From Stenotrophomonas sp. 57 (GTDB taxonomy: Bacteria; Pseudomonadota; Gammaproteobacteria; Xanthomonadales; Xanthomonadaceae): a stretch of DNA of 64,000 nt. Each line of letters opens with the position of its first letter. Position 1 is the stretch's first letter. The position numbers were made by a program, and so were the translations under genes. The notes under the pieces were generated by a model that was given only the letters and a program-made list of their open reading frames with translations, was not told the origin of the DNA and did not search any database. Location: positions 2,168,001 to 2,232,000 of the forward strand of contig NZ_CP127407.1 in the NCBI RefSeq assembly GCF_030291075.1. Direction: 5' to 3'. Shown piece by piece: positions 51,263 through 60,494 of the stretch.

Positions 51263-52045
51263 TCACTTACCACTCCCCCTGCTATCAGTTTCGACGCCAG
51301 GCGCTTGAGGGGCGGCGCTTGAATCTTGTCCTTCCGGAATGCCAATTAGCTCAAAGTCAAGAAATTTCTGCTTAGGGAATCGCTTGCGCAGCACCACATG
51401 AAACTGAGCCTTAGCCTTTTGCAGTGAAGCAAGCGTGTCGTCCACATCTTTGATGATGAACTCTGTAGTTCTTACAAGCTCATCAACCACACGCGGTCCG
51501 ACTTCAGTACGCAATTCCTGCAGAGTAATTCCTCCCCGCTGATGAAGACCTTTAGCTTCAGCTACCGGTTGGTACTGGTCCAGATGAACCTTGGACCGGC
51601 GGTCGATCGCCTTCATAAGGTTATGGAAGCGTCGCTCCTCTAACCACAGGTCAGCGACTGCCTGCTGGCCCTCTTTGTCAGAAAGAAAGCTGAGGCCGTC
51701 GAAGTTGAAGCGCTCCCGATCCACATCCTCGGGAAGGCTGGGCGCCAGCATTACTCCGGCGGCCCGCCCCATTCCGCGAATCGGATTCACGTAATTCGCC
51801 TTGTAGCCCCCAACCGTATTCGCCATTCGGAATAGGCACTGAAGGGCGGCGCCTGCTTGCGCAATTTCCTGCTGCCGCCTCTCCCTATCCTTCTCCTTTT
51901 GCTGCAGCCGGAATGCAAACATGGCGCCAAAGAAGGAGGCCGCGATCGTGGCTATCGCCGAAAGGTAATCCTTCTCCAAAATGCTTGAAATCACATGACC
52001 AGCGGCCTCCTGTGTCTGGCGTAGAAGATCGTACACGTTCTCCAT
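51263..52045 (-). CDS. Membrane-anchored hypothetical protein, low GC
   Basis: 260 residues, start at 52045 with GGAG about eight bases upstream. One membrane helix (YLSAIATIAASFFGAMFAFRLQ, ~28-48) is followed at once by a charged coiled coil (QKEKDRERRQQEIAQ) and a helical cytosolic domain. Codon use and base composition (about 50% GC in the lines I counted) differ clearly from the neighbours, a sign of recent transfer. No family recognised; the layout resembles single-helix effector proteins of defence or stress systems, but no catalytic motif is seen. Confidence 0.7.
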   Translation of the reverse strand: MENVYDLLRQTQEAAGHVISSILEKDYLSAIATIAASFFGAMFAFRLQQKEKDRERRQQEIAQAGAALQCLFRMANTVGGYKANYVNPIRGMGRAAGVMLAPSLPEDVDRERFNFDGLSFLSDKEGQQAVADLWLEERRFHNLMKAIDRRSKVHLDQYQPVAEAKGLHQRGGITLQELRTEVGPRVVDELVRTTEFIIKDVDDTLASLQKAKAQFHVVLRKRFPKQKFLDFELIGIPEGQDSSAAPQAPGVETDSRGSGK

Positions 52046-52094
52046 TTCATTGCTCCATTCTTTGGGAGACTGCCTCCGGCTTGCGCGAGGCCGA

Positions 52095-53192
52095 TCAGAA
52101 GTAGAAGCCGATATTGAGGTTCAGCCGCGAATGCCAGCTGGAAAGGCCTCCTTCGTCGATGCCGATACCATCACCACCGGCAAACCACATGTTGCGGCCA
52201 GCGATCCAGTCGACATAGGTGAGCATGATGCCTTTCTGCAGGCTGCAACCGGTCACGTTCTGCCACGAATCACGAAGGCCAGCGCGGTGCCCGACCGGGC
52301 GGGTCATGCTGAGGTTGTTATAGCAGGTGATGTCATCCAGCCAGCCCTTCTGGCCGAACGAATAGGCGATGTTGGCGCTTGGCACATCCGCCTGCGCTGC
52401 AACCTGGAAGGGGGATTGGAACGCCGACATTGCGATGCGATCTCCGGGCACGTCATACCGGTACCGCGCCCACTGCAACTGAGCGGTCCAACCATCGCGC
52501 TGCCACTGTGCGTGGAGTGCCGCGCCCTGATGACCGTAGTGACGCCGTGTCTGAGTGTTCTGCACCTTGCCAGCAAACGCTGATGCGCCTAGCAACAGTT
52601 GGCCGCCACCCCAGTCGCGCGCGCTCTCCACGCGTGCATGCAGTCGTTGCCGCTCGCGATACGGCAACGCCTCGGTCTGCGCGACATCAAAGGAGTAGCG
52701 ATCGTAGCGAGCCCCGGACCCGTATTCGTCTCCAGAGAACCAGCCAAGATGCCAGGTTGTGCTGCCGCTGCGGTGAATCACCACAAGGCCCGGATCGTAA
52801 TCATCCTCGATGCCCAGGTAGTAGCCGGAGCCGAACCAGAAACTCTGCGAAACGGTGGGGAGCAGCCCGAACGGGACTTGCTGGATACCTGCCTTGAGCT
52901 GGGTAGCATCGGAGAACTGCCAGCCCGCGTAGGCGTGATGCACGGCGTCGAAGCCATCGTACCAGCGGTATTGGGCAGAGAAGGAAAACGGTCCGGTTCC
53001 AGCGTCAAGGTCTGCACGCATCAGTTCAAGCTGAAGGCGGCTGGTCGGCCCGTAGTCGAGCCAGCCGTAATTGAACCTTACCGCACCACCAAGCTTGAAG
53101 TAGGAATCGCCGTTCCGATCAGGTTCGGATGCCTCTGTGGGTAAGGAAACGCTGGCGAGCAAGGCAATGGCAATAGAGGAAATTACTCTCAC
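52095..53192 (-). CDS. Outer-membrane porin-like beta-barrel protein
   Basis: 365 residues if started at the GTG at 53192, which begins a clean signal peptide (RVISSIAIALLASVSLPTEA); an ATG at 53222 would add ten residues. Alternating aromatic strands (YFKLGGAVRFNYGWLDY, FSFSAQYRWYDGFDAVHHAYAGWQF, LKAGIQQVPFGLLP) and the C-terminal LNLNIGFYF ending in Phe mark an outer-membrane barrel, similar to the phosphate-selective OprO/P-like group. Substrate unknown. It sits 49 bases from the low-GC gene and is transcribed in the same direction. Confidence 0.78.
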   Translation of the reverse strand: MRVISSIAIALLASVSLPTEASEPDRNGDSYFKLGGAVRFNYGWLDYGPTSRLQLELMRADLDAGTGPFSFSAQYRWYDGFDAVHHAYAGWQFSDATQLKAGIQQVPFGLLPTVSQSFWFGSGYYLGIEDDYDPGLVVIHRSGSTTWHLGWFSGDEYGSGARYDRYSFDVAQTEALPYRERQRLHARVESARDWGGGQLLLGASAFAGKVQNTQTRRHYGHQGAALHAQWQRDGWTAQLQWARYRYDVPGDRIAMSAFQSPFQVAAQADVPSANIAYSFGQKGWLDDITCYNNLSMTRPVGHRAGLRDSWQNVTGCSLQKGIMLTYVDWIAGRNMWFAGGDGIGIDEGGLSSWHSRLNLNIGFYF

Positions 53193-53405
53193 GATCGGGC
53201 TATCTGCCTCCGAGTTCCACATGCGAAAGCGCGCCAGTGTAACGTTGCATGTTGTGAAGAACGCGTCGGCCGACGGCCGACGCAGTGCAGTCCCGTGTCA
53301 TCAGGGGTGGAAAGTGTTCCCAGCGAACGAGGCGATCTTTCCGTCAGATGTCGGCAACGATCATGACGTCAGCGATTGACGTGGACCACGACGCGTTAGG
53401 TTGGC

Positions 53406-54464
53406 TCAGCAATCGGTGCCGCAGCTCGCCGTGTTTTTGCCGTGTCGCTTGGCGTCATACAGGGCCTGGTCCGCTCTAGCGAGCCACTCTTCGGCACTGG
53501 TCGTCGTGGGCGCTGCGGCAATGCCGATGCTCACGCTCAGGTCCAGCATTGCGGCATCACTGCCCGTATCAACGTGGAGCAGGCTCCTGATCTTCTCTGC
53601 CAGCAGCATGGCCTCAGCCGGCGTCTGCCCGGCGAGCAGCAGCGCGAACTCATCTCCGCCCAGGCGCCCCGGTGTGTCGCCGGGGCGTGACACGCTGCGC
53701 AGGACCGCAGCGATACGACGCAGTGCTTCATCGCCGGTGCGATGGCCCAAGGTATCGTTGATGCGCTTGAAATCGTCCACGTCCAGCATCAGCAGGCAAT
53801 CCGTCCGGCCCAGGGCGCGCCCCGCTTCGATCATCTGCTGGGCGCGGTGCATGAGGTAGCCGCGATTGGCCAGTTCCACCAGTGGATCCATTCGGCTGAG
53901 TCGCTGCAACTGCCGATTCTGTGACCTGACCCGGCGCGCAAGACGCCAACTCAGTGCACTCAATCCGATCCCGTAGACAAACAGGAACGGAAGGCTGAGC
54001 AGGAATGTTCGGGAAGAAGTGGCCGGCTGCCATGGCGTGCCCATGGCAAGCCATGCAGCAAGGAAACCGAGCAGAAGCGCAGCCGTGGCCTTCAGCGCCA
54101 GCCGTGTACCGCCGGCCGCGATCTTGTCTGCCACCAGCAGGGCAGCGAAGAGCGCGCTGGGCACAGCGCTGACAGCCATGAAGGCGATCCATGCCCCGCC
54201 CAGCAGCGAGTCGACAACCATGCAACGGAATTGCACGACAGCTGGCCGGGCGGCGCGCCTTGTCAGCAGCTGTGCAATGACCGGCCAGACCAGCGCGTTG
54301 ACCAGTAGAAACACGAATGCCAGCCTGCCCATGCCGCGCTCCAGGCCCACCGATGCAATGGGGAGTGCAGCCAGCAAGGCGCCCACGAAGCGCATCCACC
54401 CAATCCGGCGGGCAGCCCCCAAGCCCTCAACCGCAACCTCGTCCGAATCAGTGAAGAATGGCAT
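53406..54464 (-). CDS. MASE2-like membrane diguanylate cyclase (GGDEF)
   Basis: 352 residues from the ATG at 54464, with GGGGGA five bases upstream; a GTG at 54476 is possible. The N-terminal ~170 residues form several helices of the MASE2 type. The GGDEF domain has DPLVELANRGYLMHRAQQ, the LDVDDFKRINDTLGH metal site, and an intact GGDEF in RLGGDEFALLLAG; no RxxD inhibitory site is obvious five residues before. It makes c-di-GMP. Confidence 0.9.
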   Translation of the reverse strand: MPFFTDSDEVAVEGLGAARRIGWMRFVGALLAALPIASVGLERGMGRLAFVFLLVNALVWPVIAQLLTRRAARPAVVQFRCMVVDSLLGGAWIAFMAVSAVPSALFAALLVADKIAAGGTRLALKATAALLLGFLAAWLAMGTPWQPATSSRTFLLSLPFLFVYGIGLSALSWRLARRVRSQNRQLQRLSRMDPLVELANRGYLMHRAQQMIEAGRALGRTDCLLMLDVDDFKRINDTLGHRTGDEALRRIAAVLRSVSRPGDTPGRLGGDEFALLLAGQTPAEAMLLAEKIRSLLHVDTGSDAAMLDLSVSIGIAAAPTTTSAEEWLARADQALYDAKRHGKNTASCGTDC

Positions 54465-54544
54465 CGCGTCCCCCACCCGTATCCATGATGTCCCCAGGCG
54501 CCTTCTGCTCCTGCGCAGTCTGTCGCTTTGCTGTCAACGGCAGG

Positions 54545-56044
54545 TCAACGCACGTTGCGGCGGCTAGTATCGCTCCCGCCTGAGATGGCGGTGGCAGTCG
54601 TCAGTGACCGATCCCGCTCGCCGATGCGACGCGATAGGGCCATGCTGCGACGCTCCTCCAGCCAGGCGTGAAGCATGGGCGGCGGCATCGGTTGCGCGAA
54701 GAAATAGCCCTGAAAATACTCGCAGCCCAGCGAGATCAACAGGTCGCGTTGCTCCGCCGTCTCGACCCCTTCCGCCAGCGCACTCATGTCCATCACCTGG
54801 GAGATCTCAACAATCTTGCCCAGCAGGCGTTGAGCACTCTCCTGGGTGGTGACCTCCTGCGCGAACTGCCTGTCGATCTTCAGCTTGCGAATGGGTAAGG
54901 TCCGCAGTGTGGACAGGGACGAATAGCCCGTGCCGAAATCATCCAGTGCCCACGTCACGCCCAGTGCCTCAAGATCAAGCATTCGGTCGATCATCTCTGC
55001 CGTATCGGTGGATAGTGCGGATTCCGTGAGTTCCAGTTCCAGCAAGGCGGGGTTGATTCCGCTTTGATTGACCAGCTTGGCTACCGAGGGGACGAACGCC
55101 TCATCCAAGAGTTGAACCGGACTGATGTTCACGGCCACTCGCATGCCACGCGTATGGACATGACCGGACCATCCAGCGAGCAGTTCGCAGGCCTGTCGAA
55201 GTACTTCCAGCCCTATCTCGTTGATCAATGCACTTTCTTCGGCCAGCGGTATGAACGAGTCTGGCGATAACAGGCCCGCCGACGGATGCCGCCAGCGAAC
55301 CAGTGCCTCAACGCCGATCACGTCGGCGTCGACATGCACCTGTGGCTGGTAGTGAACCTCTATCTCACCGTTGCGCACTGCGCGTCCGAGCTCACGCTCC
55401 AGGCGCAGGCGCTTGCCGATATCCAGTCGGTAGATGCCGAAGATCGCCGCCAGAAGCACCATGGAGATCGCCGTGTTGAAGCGCGCGCCCCAGTGGCGAA
55501 CCTCTACTGGCGGTGAGATGCCTGGCGCAATTCGATCGAGTGCCCCGAGCGCAAACGCTGCAAACATTGCCAGGCAAAGCAACGGAAACACCAGGGAGCC
55601 ATAGCGTTCGCGCGCTTCGAATGTGAAAGCAGCACCTGCGGCCAAGGGCAGAAGGAACAGGTGAACCGAACGTGGCACGCCTGCAATGGGCGCATCAATG
55701 GCCGCAATCGCACAGACAGCTGCCAGCACTCCGTGGGCGACGATCAGAATGGACGCACCGTCACTGCGCTTGCTTCGAAGGAGCGCGAGGATACCTACGG
55801 CGATCAAGCCGACAAATACAATGGATAGCTCGGCCCGTCCGAAATACAGGTAACAGGATGTCCAGGCCAGGCCCAGGCAGATGCAGGAGATGCCCGCGAG
55901 TGACAGTATGGCGGACACCTTCTCGCGGCGAGCAGCGCCTCTGAATTTCAGAGCGCCACGCCCAGCGTCTACCGCGCGATCCGTCATCACCAGTGCCTCC
56001 TCCGACGACCCTTCCACTGCGCTGAATCCGCCCATGCCCGGCAA
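54545..56044 (-). CDS. Membrane EAL-domain c-di-GMP phosphodiesterase
   Basis: 499 residues; about six N-terminal helices (~45-210), then an EAL domain. Key residues are present: EAL in VIGVEALVRWRHP, N in RVAVNISPVQL, ELTESAL, DDFGTGYSSLSTLR, K in IRKLKIDRQF, E in ALAEGVETAEQ, and QGYFFAQP. It should be an active phosphodiesterase degrading c-di-GMP. It lies 80 bases from the GGDEF gene on the same strand, a possible make/break pair. A later start at MTDRAVDAG is possible. Confidence 0.9.
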   Translation of the reverse strand: MPGMGGFSAVEGSSEEALVMTDRAVDAGRGALKFRGAARREKVSAILSLAGISCICLGLAWTSCYLYFGRAELSIVFVGLIAVGILALLRSKRSDGASILIVAHGVLAAVCAIAAIDAPIAGVPRSVHLFLLPLAAGAAFTFEARERYGSLVFPLLCLAMFAAFALGALDRIAPGISPPVEVRHWGARFNTAISMVLLAAIFGIYRLDIGKRLRLERELGRAVRNGEIEVHYQPQVHVDADVIGVEALVRWRHPSAGLLSPDSFIPLAEESALINEIGLEVLRQACELLAGWSGHVHTRGMRVAVNISPVQLLDEAFVPSVAKLVNQSGINPALLELELTESALSTDTAEMIDRMLDLEALGVTWALDDFGTGYSSLSTLRTLPIRKLKIDRQFAQEVTTQESAQRLLGKIVEISQVMDMSALAEGVETAEQRDLLISLGCEYFQGYFFAQPMPPPMLHAWLEERRSMALSRRIGERDRSLTTATAISGGSDTSRRNVR

Positions 56045-56211
56045 TGGCAGTTAAGCCGTTGGAAAGCATCACGCGCTGGAGCGAGCTGGCACGCCTGAGA
56101 ATATCAAAGCAACGCAGGACATCCAAATGTCGGTTTTTTGGCGCATGCCGCAGCATGTAGGGCAGCAGTGCAGTACACCTGACGGCCCTGCCAGGCGCGG
56201 TCACCTGGCAA

Positions 56212-57621
56212 TCAGCTGTCAGTGGCGCCTTGATACGCCGAGCCTGCTGGCCAGCTCACCTTCACCTCAAGCCCGCCCAGCTTCTGAGAGGTGCCCAGCG
56301 TCACGCCCGCGCCGTGGGAATCGGCCACCTCCCTGACAATGGACAGCCCCAACCCGCTGCCCTGCACCCGGCTCCCCAGCGTTCGGTAGAAGCGGTCAAA
56401 GACGCGATCGCGCTCTTCCTCGGCGATGCCCGGACCGCTGTCGGCGACGATGAGAAACACCCTGCCCTCCTCCTGCATCACGCAGACATTCAGGCGACCG
56501 CCGACGGGGGTGTAGCGCACGGCGTTCTCCAGCAGGTTGCGAACCAGCGCGCTCAGCGCGGCCTCGTCACCCCTGATCTCCGCGCTGTCCAGCTTCAGTT
56601 CGATGTACTGTCGATTTACGGAAAGGATGGGACGCAGCGCATCCACCTCCATGCCGACCAGGCCATCCAGGCTCAGGCGCACCGAAGTGAATCGGGATAC
56701 GGCTTCTGCGCGGTTGAGTGTGAGCAGCTGCGAAGCAAGGCGCTCCAGCCGCGCCACTGAGTCGCTGACCATCTCCTGTGCGCGTACCCTTCCTGCATCA
56801 TCCGGCGCCATGCGTGCGTTGTCTGCATGCACTTTCAGCGCACTGATTGGTGTGCGCAACTCGTGTGCGGCATCGGCTACAAACCGCCGCTCGCGCGCCA
56901 GTGCCTCGTTCAGTCGCCCAAGCAGACCGTTCACTGCCTGCACCAGTCCTCGCGCCTCGCGCGGCACGTCAGCCGCGTCCAGTGGCGACATGCGCCCGGG
57001 ATCACGCCTGCCGATCTGGTCCGAGACGCTCTGCAGCGAGCGGGTCACGTAATTGACGCTCCACCAGATCACCAGCGCCATCAGTGGCAGCGCCAGCAGC
57101 AACGGCAGCAGGGTGCCTTCTGCAATATCTTCGGCCAGCTCTTCGCGGATGTCCGACCGCTCGCCAGACTGGAACCATCGGCCCCCCCGGGTCTGCAGCG
57201 TAAAGGTGCGCCATTGTTCGCCGTCGATTACGGGACTGGCGTAGCCAGCCACCAATGCAGCCAGTGGCCGGGTGGGAGCACTGTCCGAGCGGAGCAACAG
57301 GCGCTGCTTCGCGTCCCATACCTGGAAGGCAAGCTTGCTCTCATAGGCATGTCCATCGCTGAACGCCAGCGCGTCGCCCACGCCTTCAGCGTGCCCGTGC
57401 CAACCGCGCAGCACAATGGGATCGCCTGGAAACGCAGTCAGATCACCTAGCGGCTCATCTACCAGGCCCATCAGTACCCGCGTGGACTGCACCAGCCGGG
57501 CATCGAACATTTCCCCCGCTTCCTGTAGACCGGCGCGATAGCTGAAGAATCCGGCCACGGCCATCAGAACCGCCAAGGTGCTCAGCAGGGTCAGCAGCAG
57601 GGTGCGTCGCATCGACCTCAT
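56212..57621 (-). CDS. QseC/PmrB-like sensor histidine kinase
   Basis: 469 residues. Two membrane helices (LLLTLLSTLAVLMAVAGFF and LLPLLLALPLMALVIWW) frame a periplasmic domain of the 2CSK_N type. Then HAMP-like linker, HisKA with RRFVADAAHELRTPISALKVHA, and HATPase with NLLENAVRYTP, DSGPGIAEEERDRVFDRFYR and GSGLGLSIVREVADSHG. The start overlaps the regulator's stop by ATGA. Last gene of the seven-gene operon. Confidence 0.93.
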   Translation of the reverse strand: MRSMRRTLLLTLLSTLAVLMAVAGFFSYRAGLQEAGEMFDARLVQSTRVLMGLVDEPLGDLTAFPGDPIVLRGWHGHAEGVGDALAFSDGHAYESKLAFQVWDAKQRLLLRSDSAPTRPLAALVAGYASPVIDGEQWRTFTLQTRGGRWFQSGERSDIREELAEDIAEGTLLPLLLALPLMALVIWWSVNYVTRSLQSVSDQIGRRDPGRMSPLDAADVPREARGLVQAVNGLLGRLNEALARERRFVADAAHELRTPISALKVHADNARMAPDDAGRVRAQEMVSDSVARLERLASQLLTLNRAEAVSRFTSVRLSLDGLVGMEVDALRPILSVNRQYIELKLDSAEIRGDEAALSALVRNLLENAVRYTPVGGRLNVCVMQEEGRVFLIVADSGPGIAEEERDRVFDRFYRTLGSRVQGSGLGLSIVREVADSHGAGVTLGTSQKLGGLEVKVSWPAGSAYQGATDS

Positions 57622-58292
57622 GCATCCGGCTCCGGCGACTGCCCCAGCGCATACCCGATACCCCGCACGGTACGCACGATCGCAGGGTCGACCTTGCGCC
57701 GCAGCTGATGCACATGAACATCCACTGCGTTGCTGGCGACGTCCTCATCCCAGCCGTAGAGGTGCTTCTGGATCGTTTCTCGCGCCATTGGCCGACCGTT
57801 CTGCTCCATCAACAATCTCAGCAGCGAGAACTCGCGGCGGGTCAGATCCAGCGTCCGTCCTTTCCATCGCGCCTCCAGCGTCGCCGGATCAAGATGGAGG
57901 TCACCGGCGTCAAGCGTAGGATGCGAACGTCCGCTGCTGCGCCTGACGAGCGCGCGGACGCGCGCCAGCAGCTCGGCGGTATCGAAGGGCTTCCCGAGGT
58001 AGTCATCTGCTCCAACGTCCAGCCCGAGCGTGCGGTCGGCCGGGCGTTCACGGGCACTGAGGACCAGAATCGGCACCGGGTTTGCCGCCGCCCGAAGTCG
58101 GCGGATCACTTCGATGCCGTCTACCCGTGGCAGACCCAGATCGAGCACCACCAGATCAAAATCCCCATCCTGCGCAGCCAGGAGCGCGGCCGTGCCGTCT
58201 TCCACCCAGTCCACGGCGAAGGCGCCTCGTCGAAGTGCGGTCCGGATGCCTTCACCCAGGGAGCGGTCGTCTTCGGCGAGGAGGATGCGCAT
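57618..58292 (-). CDS. OmpR-family response regulator (QseB/PmrA-like)
   Basis: 224 residues. Receiver: ILLAEDDRSLGEGIRTAL, phospho-Asp in LVVLDLGLPRVDG, K in DYLGKPFDTAELLARV. The winged helix is LDLTRREFSLLRLLMEQNGRPMARETIQKHLYGWDEDVASNAVDVHVHQLRRKV. QseB and PmrA bind CTTAA-type hexamers repeated at 11 bp; four such repeats lie upstream of this operon at 62663-62700. Gap of 24 bases to the TPR gene. Confidence 0.94.
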   Translation of the reverse strand: MRILLAEDDRSLGEGIRTALRRGAFAVDWVEDGTAALLAAQDGDFDLVVLDLGLPRVDGIEVIRRLRAAANPVPILVLSARERPADRTLGLDVGADDYLGKPFDTAELLARVRALVRRSSGRSHPTLDAGDLHLDPATLEARWKGRTLDLTRREFSLLRLLMEQNGRPMARETIQKHLYGWDEDVASNAVDVHVHQLRRKVDPAIVRTVRGIGYALGQSPEPDA

Positions 58293-58316
58293 GAGGGCAG
58301 TGTCCAGTCGCGGACT

Positions 58317-58979
58317 TCACTTTGCAAGATGGCCCATCACATCGTGCAGCTTGGCCTCGATCTCATGCCGGCGGCCGGCATCGGCCACATCCCTTCCTGG
58401 CCGGGCTGGTGCTGCCAGTGCCTTCTGCAGCGCCGCCTGCGCCGGGCCCCACTCCTTCTGATCGCGCAGGAAATCGCCGTAGAAATAGTTGGCATCGATA
58501 CCATTGGGGTCGATATCCAGACCCTTCTTCAGCATCTGCCGCGCCTGATCGTCATCCCCGAAGCCCAGCGGCCACCCCGGAACCTGGTAGTAGAGCGCGC
58601 CCAGACTGGTATACGCCGCACCATCCAAGGCCCGGGGATCCAGTTTCAGCGCGGCCTCGAAATCGGCGCGGGCCTGCTTGACCAGGCTGAGTGCGCCCAT
58701 GCCACCTTTTTCGCCCGCAAGGCTGGACAGCACGATGCCCTCCCAGATCAGCGCACCGGCATCCCTGGGGGCCGCTTGCCGGGCTTGCGCGGCCTGCTTG
58801 GACAGGGCCATGAACGCCGCCTCGCGCTGCGGCTTGGGCGTCTGGTAGTTGATCTGGGCCCAGCGGTCACGGATCTGCGCCACCGGCACTGATGGTTCGG
58901 CAGCCACAGCGACCCCGACCAATACGGCGGCGGCAATAAGAATGAGATAGAACATGGTCTTACCCTGCGTGCGCTTCAT
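58317..58979 (-). CDS. Exported TPR-like protein
   Basis: 220 residues from the ATG at 58979, with AAGGA eight bases upstream. Hydrophobic N-terminus (MFYLILIAAAVLVGVAVAA) acting as signal or anchor, then helical repeats: ARADFEAALKLDPRALDGAAYTSLGALYYQVPG and ARQMLKKGLDIDPNGIDANYFYGDFLRDQKEW, with the usual TPR spacing. Likely a periplasmic scaffold. The gene begins 20 bases inside the SDR gene, so the two are translationally linked. Confidence 0.82.
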   Translation of the reverse strand: MKRTQGKTMFYLILIAAAVLVGVAVAAEPSVPVAQIRDRWAQINYQTPKPQREAAFMALSKQAAQARQAAPRDAGALIWEGIVLSSLAGEKGGMGALSLVKQARADFEAALKLDPRALDGAAYTSLGALYYQVPGWPLGFGDDDQARQMLKKGLDIDPNGIDANYFYGDFLRDQKEWGPAQAALQKALAAPARPGRDVADAGRRHEIEAKLHDVMGHLAK

Positions 58980-59820
58980 GGGAGGTGTCCTTGCTGGGAG
59001 GGGATGCGGAAGAACTCGCTGCGGTGGTGCCACTGCTGGCGTGGCGCCTGACGATGGGTAACTGTTTGCGGAGGCTACGGTCCACCAGCTCGGGCAGCAG
59101 GCCGTTCAACCGCGCGAACAGCCGCTCTGGCCAGCCAATCTGCAAGCGCGGATTGCCAGAGCGCAGTGCCTGCAACAAGGCCGTCGCGACCTTCTCGGCC
59201 GAGTCGTGGGAAACGCCCAGTTCAGCGTTCATGGCATCCACGGCGCCGCTATTGAAATCGGTGCGGGTGGCGCGTGGTGAGAGGTACTGGAACTTGACTG
59301 TGCTGCCGGCATACTCGCGGCCCAGTCCTTCGACCAGGCCGCGCAATCCGAACTTGCTGGCGCTGTAAGCGGCAAAACCCGGGAAGGCCAGGCTGCCGAA
59401 CGTCGAGCCGAGAACGGCCACGCTGGCGTGCGACTGCCGCTCCAACAAGGGTAACAAGGCGCGGATCAGCAGCATGGAGCCAACCAGGTTGGTCTGCATC
59501 AGCTGCTCCAACGCCTGTTCGGTCTGCGCGCCGAACAGTCCGAAGGCGGCGCTGGCATGGCCTACGACCAGCACCGAAGGCGGCCTGGATAGCGCATCGA
59601 TTTTCGCCAGCAACGTGCCGCGGCCCGCCGCCGTGCCGATATCGGCAACGACCGGTATGACAGCCCCTTCCGGCAACGTGTCGGTGAGCGCCTGCAGCCG
59701 ATCGTGGCCCCGCCCCACCGCCACGACCTGCGCGCCCTCGCCCACCAGGCCGCTGCAGACCAACCTTCCGATGCCGCCGCTGGCTCCGGTCAGAACGACC
59801 GTACGTCCACGCAGGTCCAT
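58960..59820 (-). CDS. Short-chain dehydrogenase/reductase (SDR)
   Basis: 286 residues. TGASGGIGRLVCSGLV nucleotide site, NLVGSMLLIRALLPLL, Ser in AVLGSTFGSLAFPG, and YSASKFGLRGLVEGLGREY with the YxxxK catalytic pair. It reduces or oxidises a carbonyl or alcohol with NAD(P). Within this operon it probably acts on an acyl-derived intermediate. Its start overlaps the oxidase stop as TGATG. Confidence 0.92.
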   Translation of the reverse strand: MDLRGRTVVLTGASGGIGRLVCSGLVGEGAQVVAVGRGHDRLQALTDTLPEGAVIPVVADIGTAAGRGTLLAKIDALSRPPSVLVVGHASAAFGLFGAQTEQALEQLMQTNLVGSMLLIRALLPLLERQSHASVAVLGSTFGSLAFPGFAAYSASKFGLRGLVEGLGREYAGSTVKFQYLSPRATRTDFNSGAVDAMNAELGVSHDSAEKVATALLQALRSGNPRLQIGWPERLFARLNGLLPELVDRSLRKQLPIVRRHASSGTTAASSSASPPSKDTSHEAHAG

Positions 59821-60494
59821 CAGGCCGCCTCCGCCATACGCGCGCCGCCACTGCGCAGGGTGCGGAAGATATCGCCGTACAGCACGTAGAAGCGGCGTGC
59901 CGCGTGGATAACGGCCTGCTGGTCGCCGGGATCATCCAGCCTGTCCATCAGCGATTTGAAGAAGCCGACATGCTCGATGTCCAGATCGCCATGCGAGAGC
60001 AGATAGCTGAAGGCGTTGCGCGGAAGATCCAACGACGTCTGCAGGGTGTTTGCAGCCTGCGTTGCCAGCGCCACACTGGTGCCCTCCAGCACCAGTACCA
60101 TGCCAAAGAAGCCCACAGGGTTCCCGCGCTGGATGGTGTCGTAGGCGTAGCTGACCATGAGTTCGGTGGCCAGTGCGGGTTCGGATGTTGCAGCAGCGGA
60201 CCGATCACCACCGGCGCCTGCAATATCGTCCAGTACCCATTCCTGGTGGCCCATCTCTTCTTCGATGTACTCACCGATCGCGGTCCGCAGCCATTCCAGG
60301 CGCGCAGGCAGGCGCGAGCCACAGGCCATCAGCAGCGGTACCGTGTGGCGCACGTGGTGGTACGCCTGCTGCAGGAACGCCAAATAGTCGCCGCGGTCGA
60401 TGCGGCCCGTCAGTGCGTCGCCGATGATGGGAATCTCCAGCAGCGACTGGCGCTCGCTGGCGGTCTGGGCAAGAAGGTGATCGTGGAAGCTCAT
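59820..60494 (-). CDS. Heme-oxygenase-like diiron oxidase (TenA/UndA-like superfamily)
   Basis: 224 residues, all-helical. Candidate metal-binding residues include the Glu/His cluster IGEYIEEEMGHQEWVLDDI and the second cluster HGDLDIEHVGFF, with a hydrophobic core helix VGFFGMVLVLEGTSVALA. This is the pattern of iron-containing redox enzymes of the TenA/PqqC/HDO fold, which includes UndA (alkene-forming fatty-acid oxidase). The reaction here is unknown; adjacency to an acyl ligase makes a fatty-acyl or acyl-amide substrate plausible. ATGA overlap with the ligase gene. Confidence 0.82.
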   Translation of the reverse strand: MSFHDHLLAQTASERQSLLEIPIIGDALTGRIDRGDYLAFLQQAYHHVRHTVPLLMACGSRLPARLEWLRTAIGEYIEEEMGHQEWVLDDIAGAGGDRSAAATSEPALATELMVSYAYDTIQRGNPVGFFGMVLVLEGTSVALATQAANTLQTSLDLPRNAFSYLLSHGDLDIEHVGFFKSLMDRLDDPGDQQAVIHAARRFYVLYGDIFRTLRSGGARMAEAA

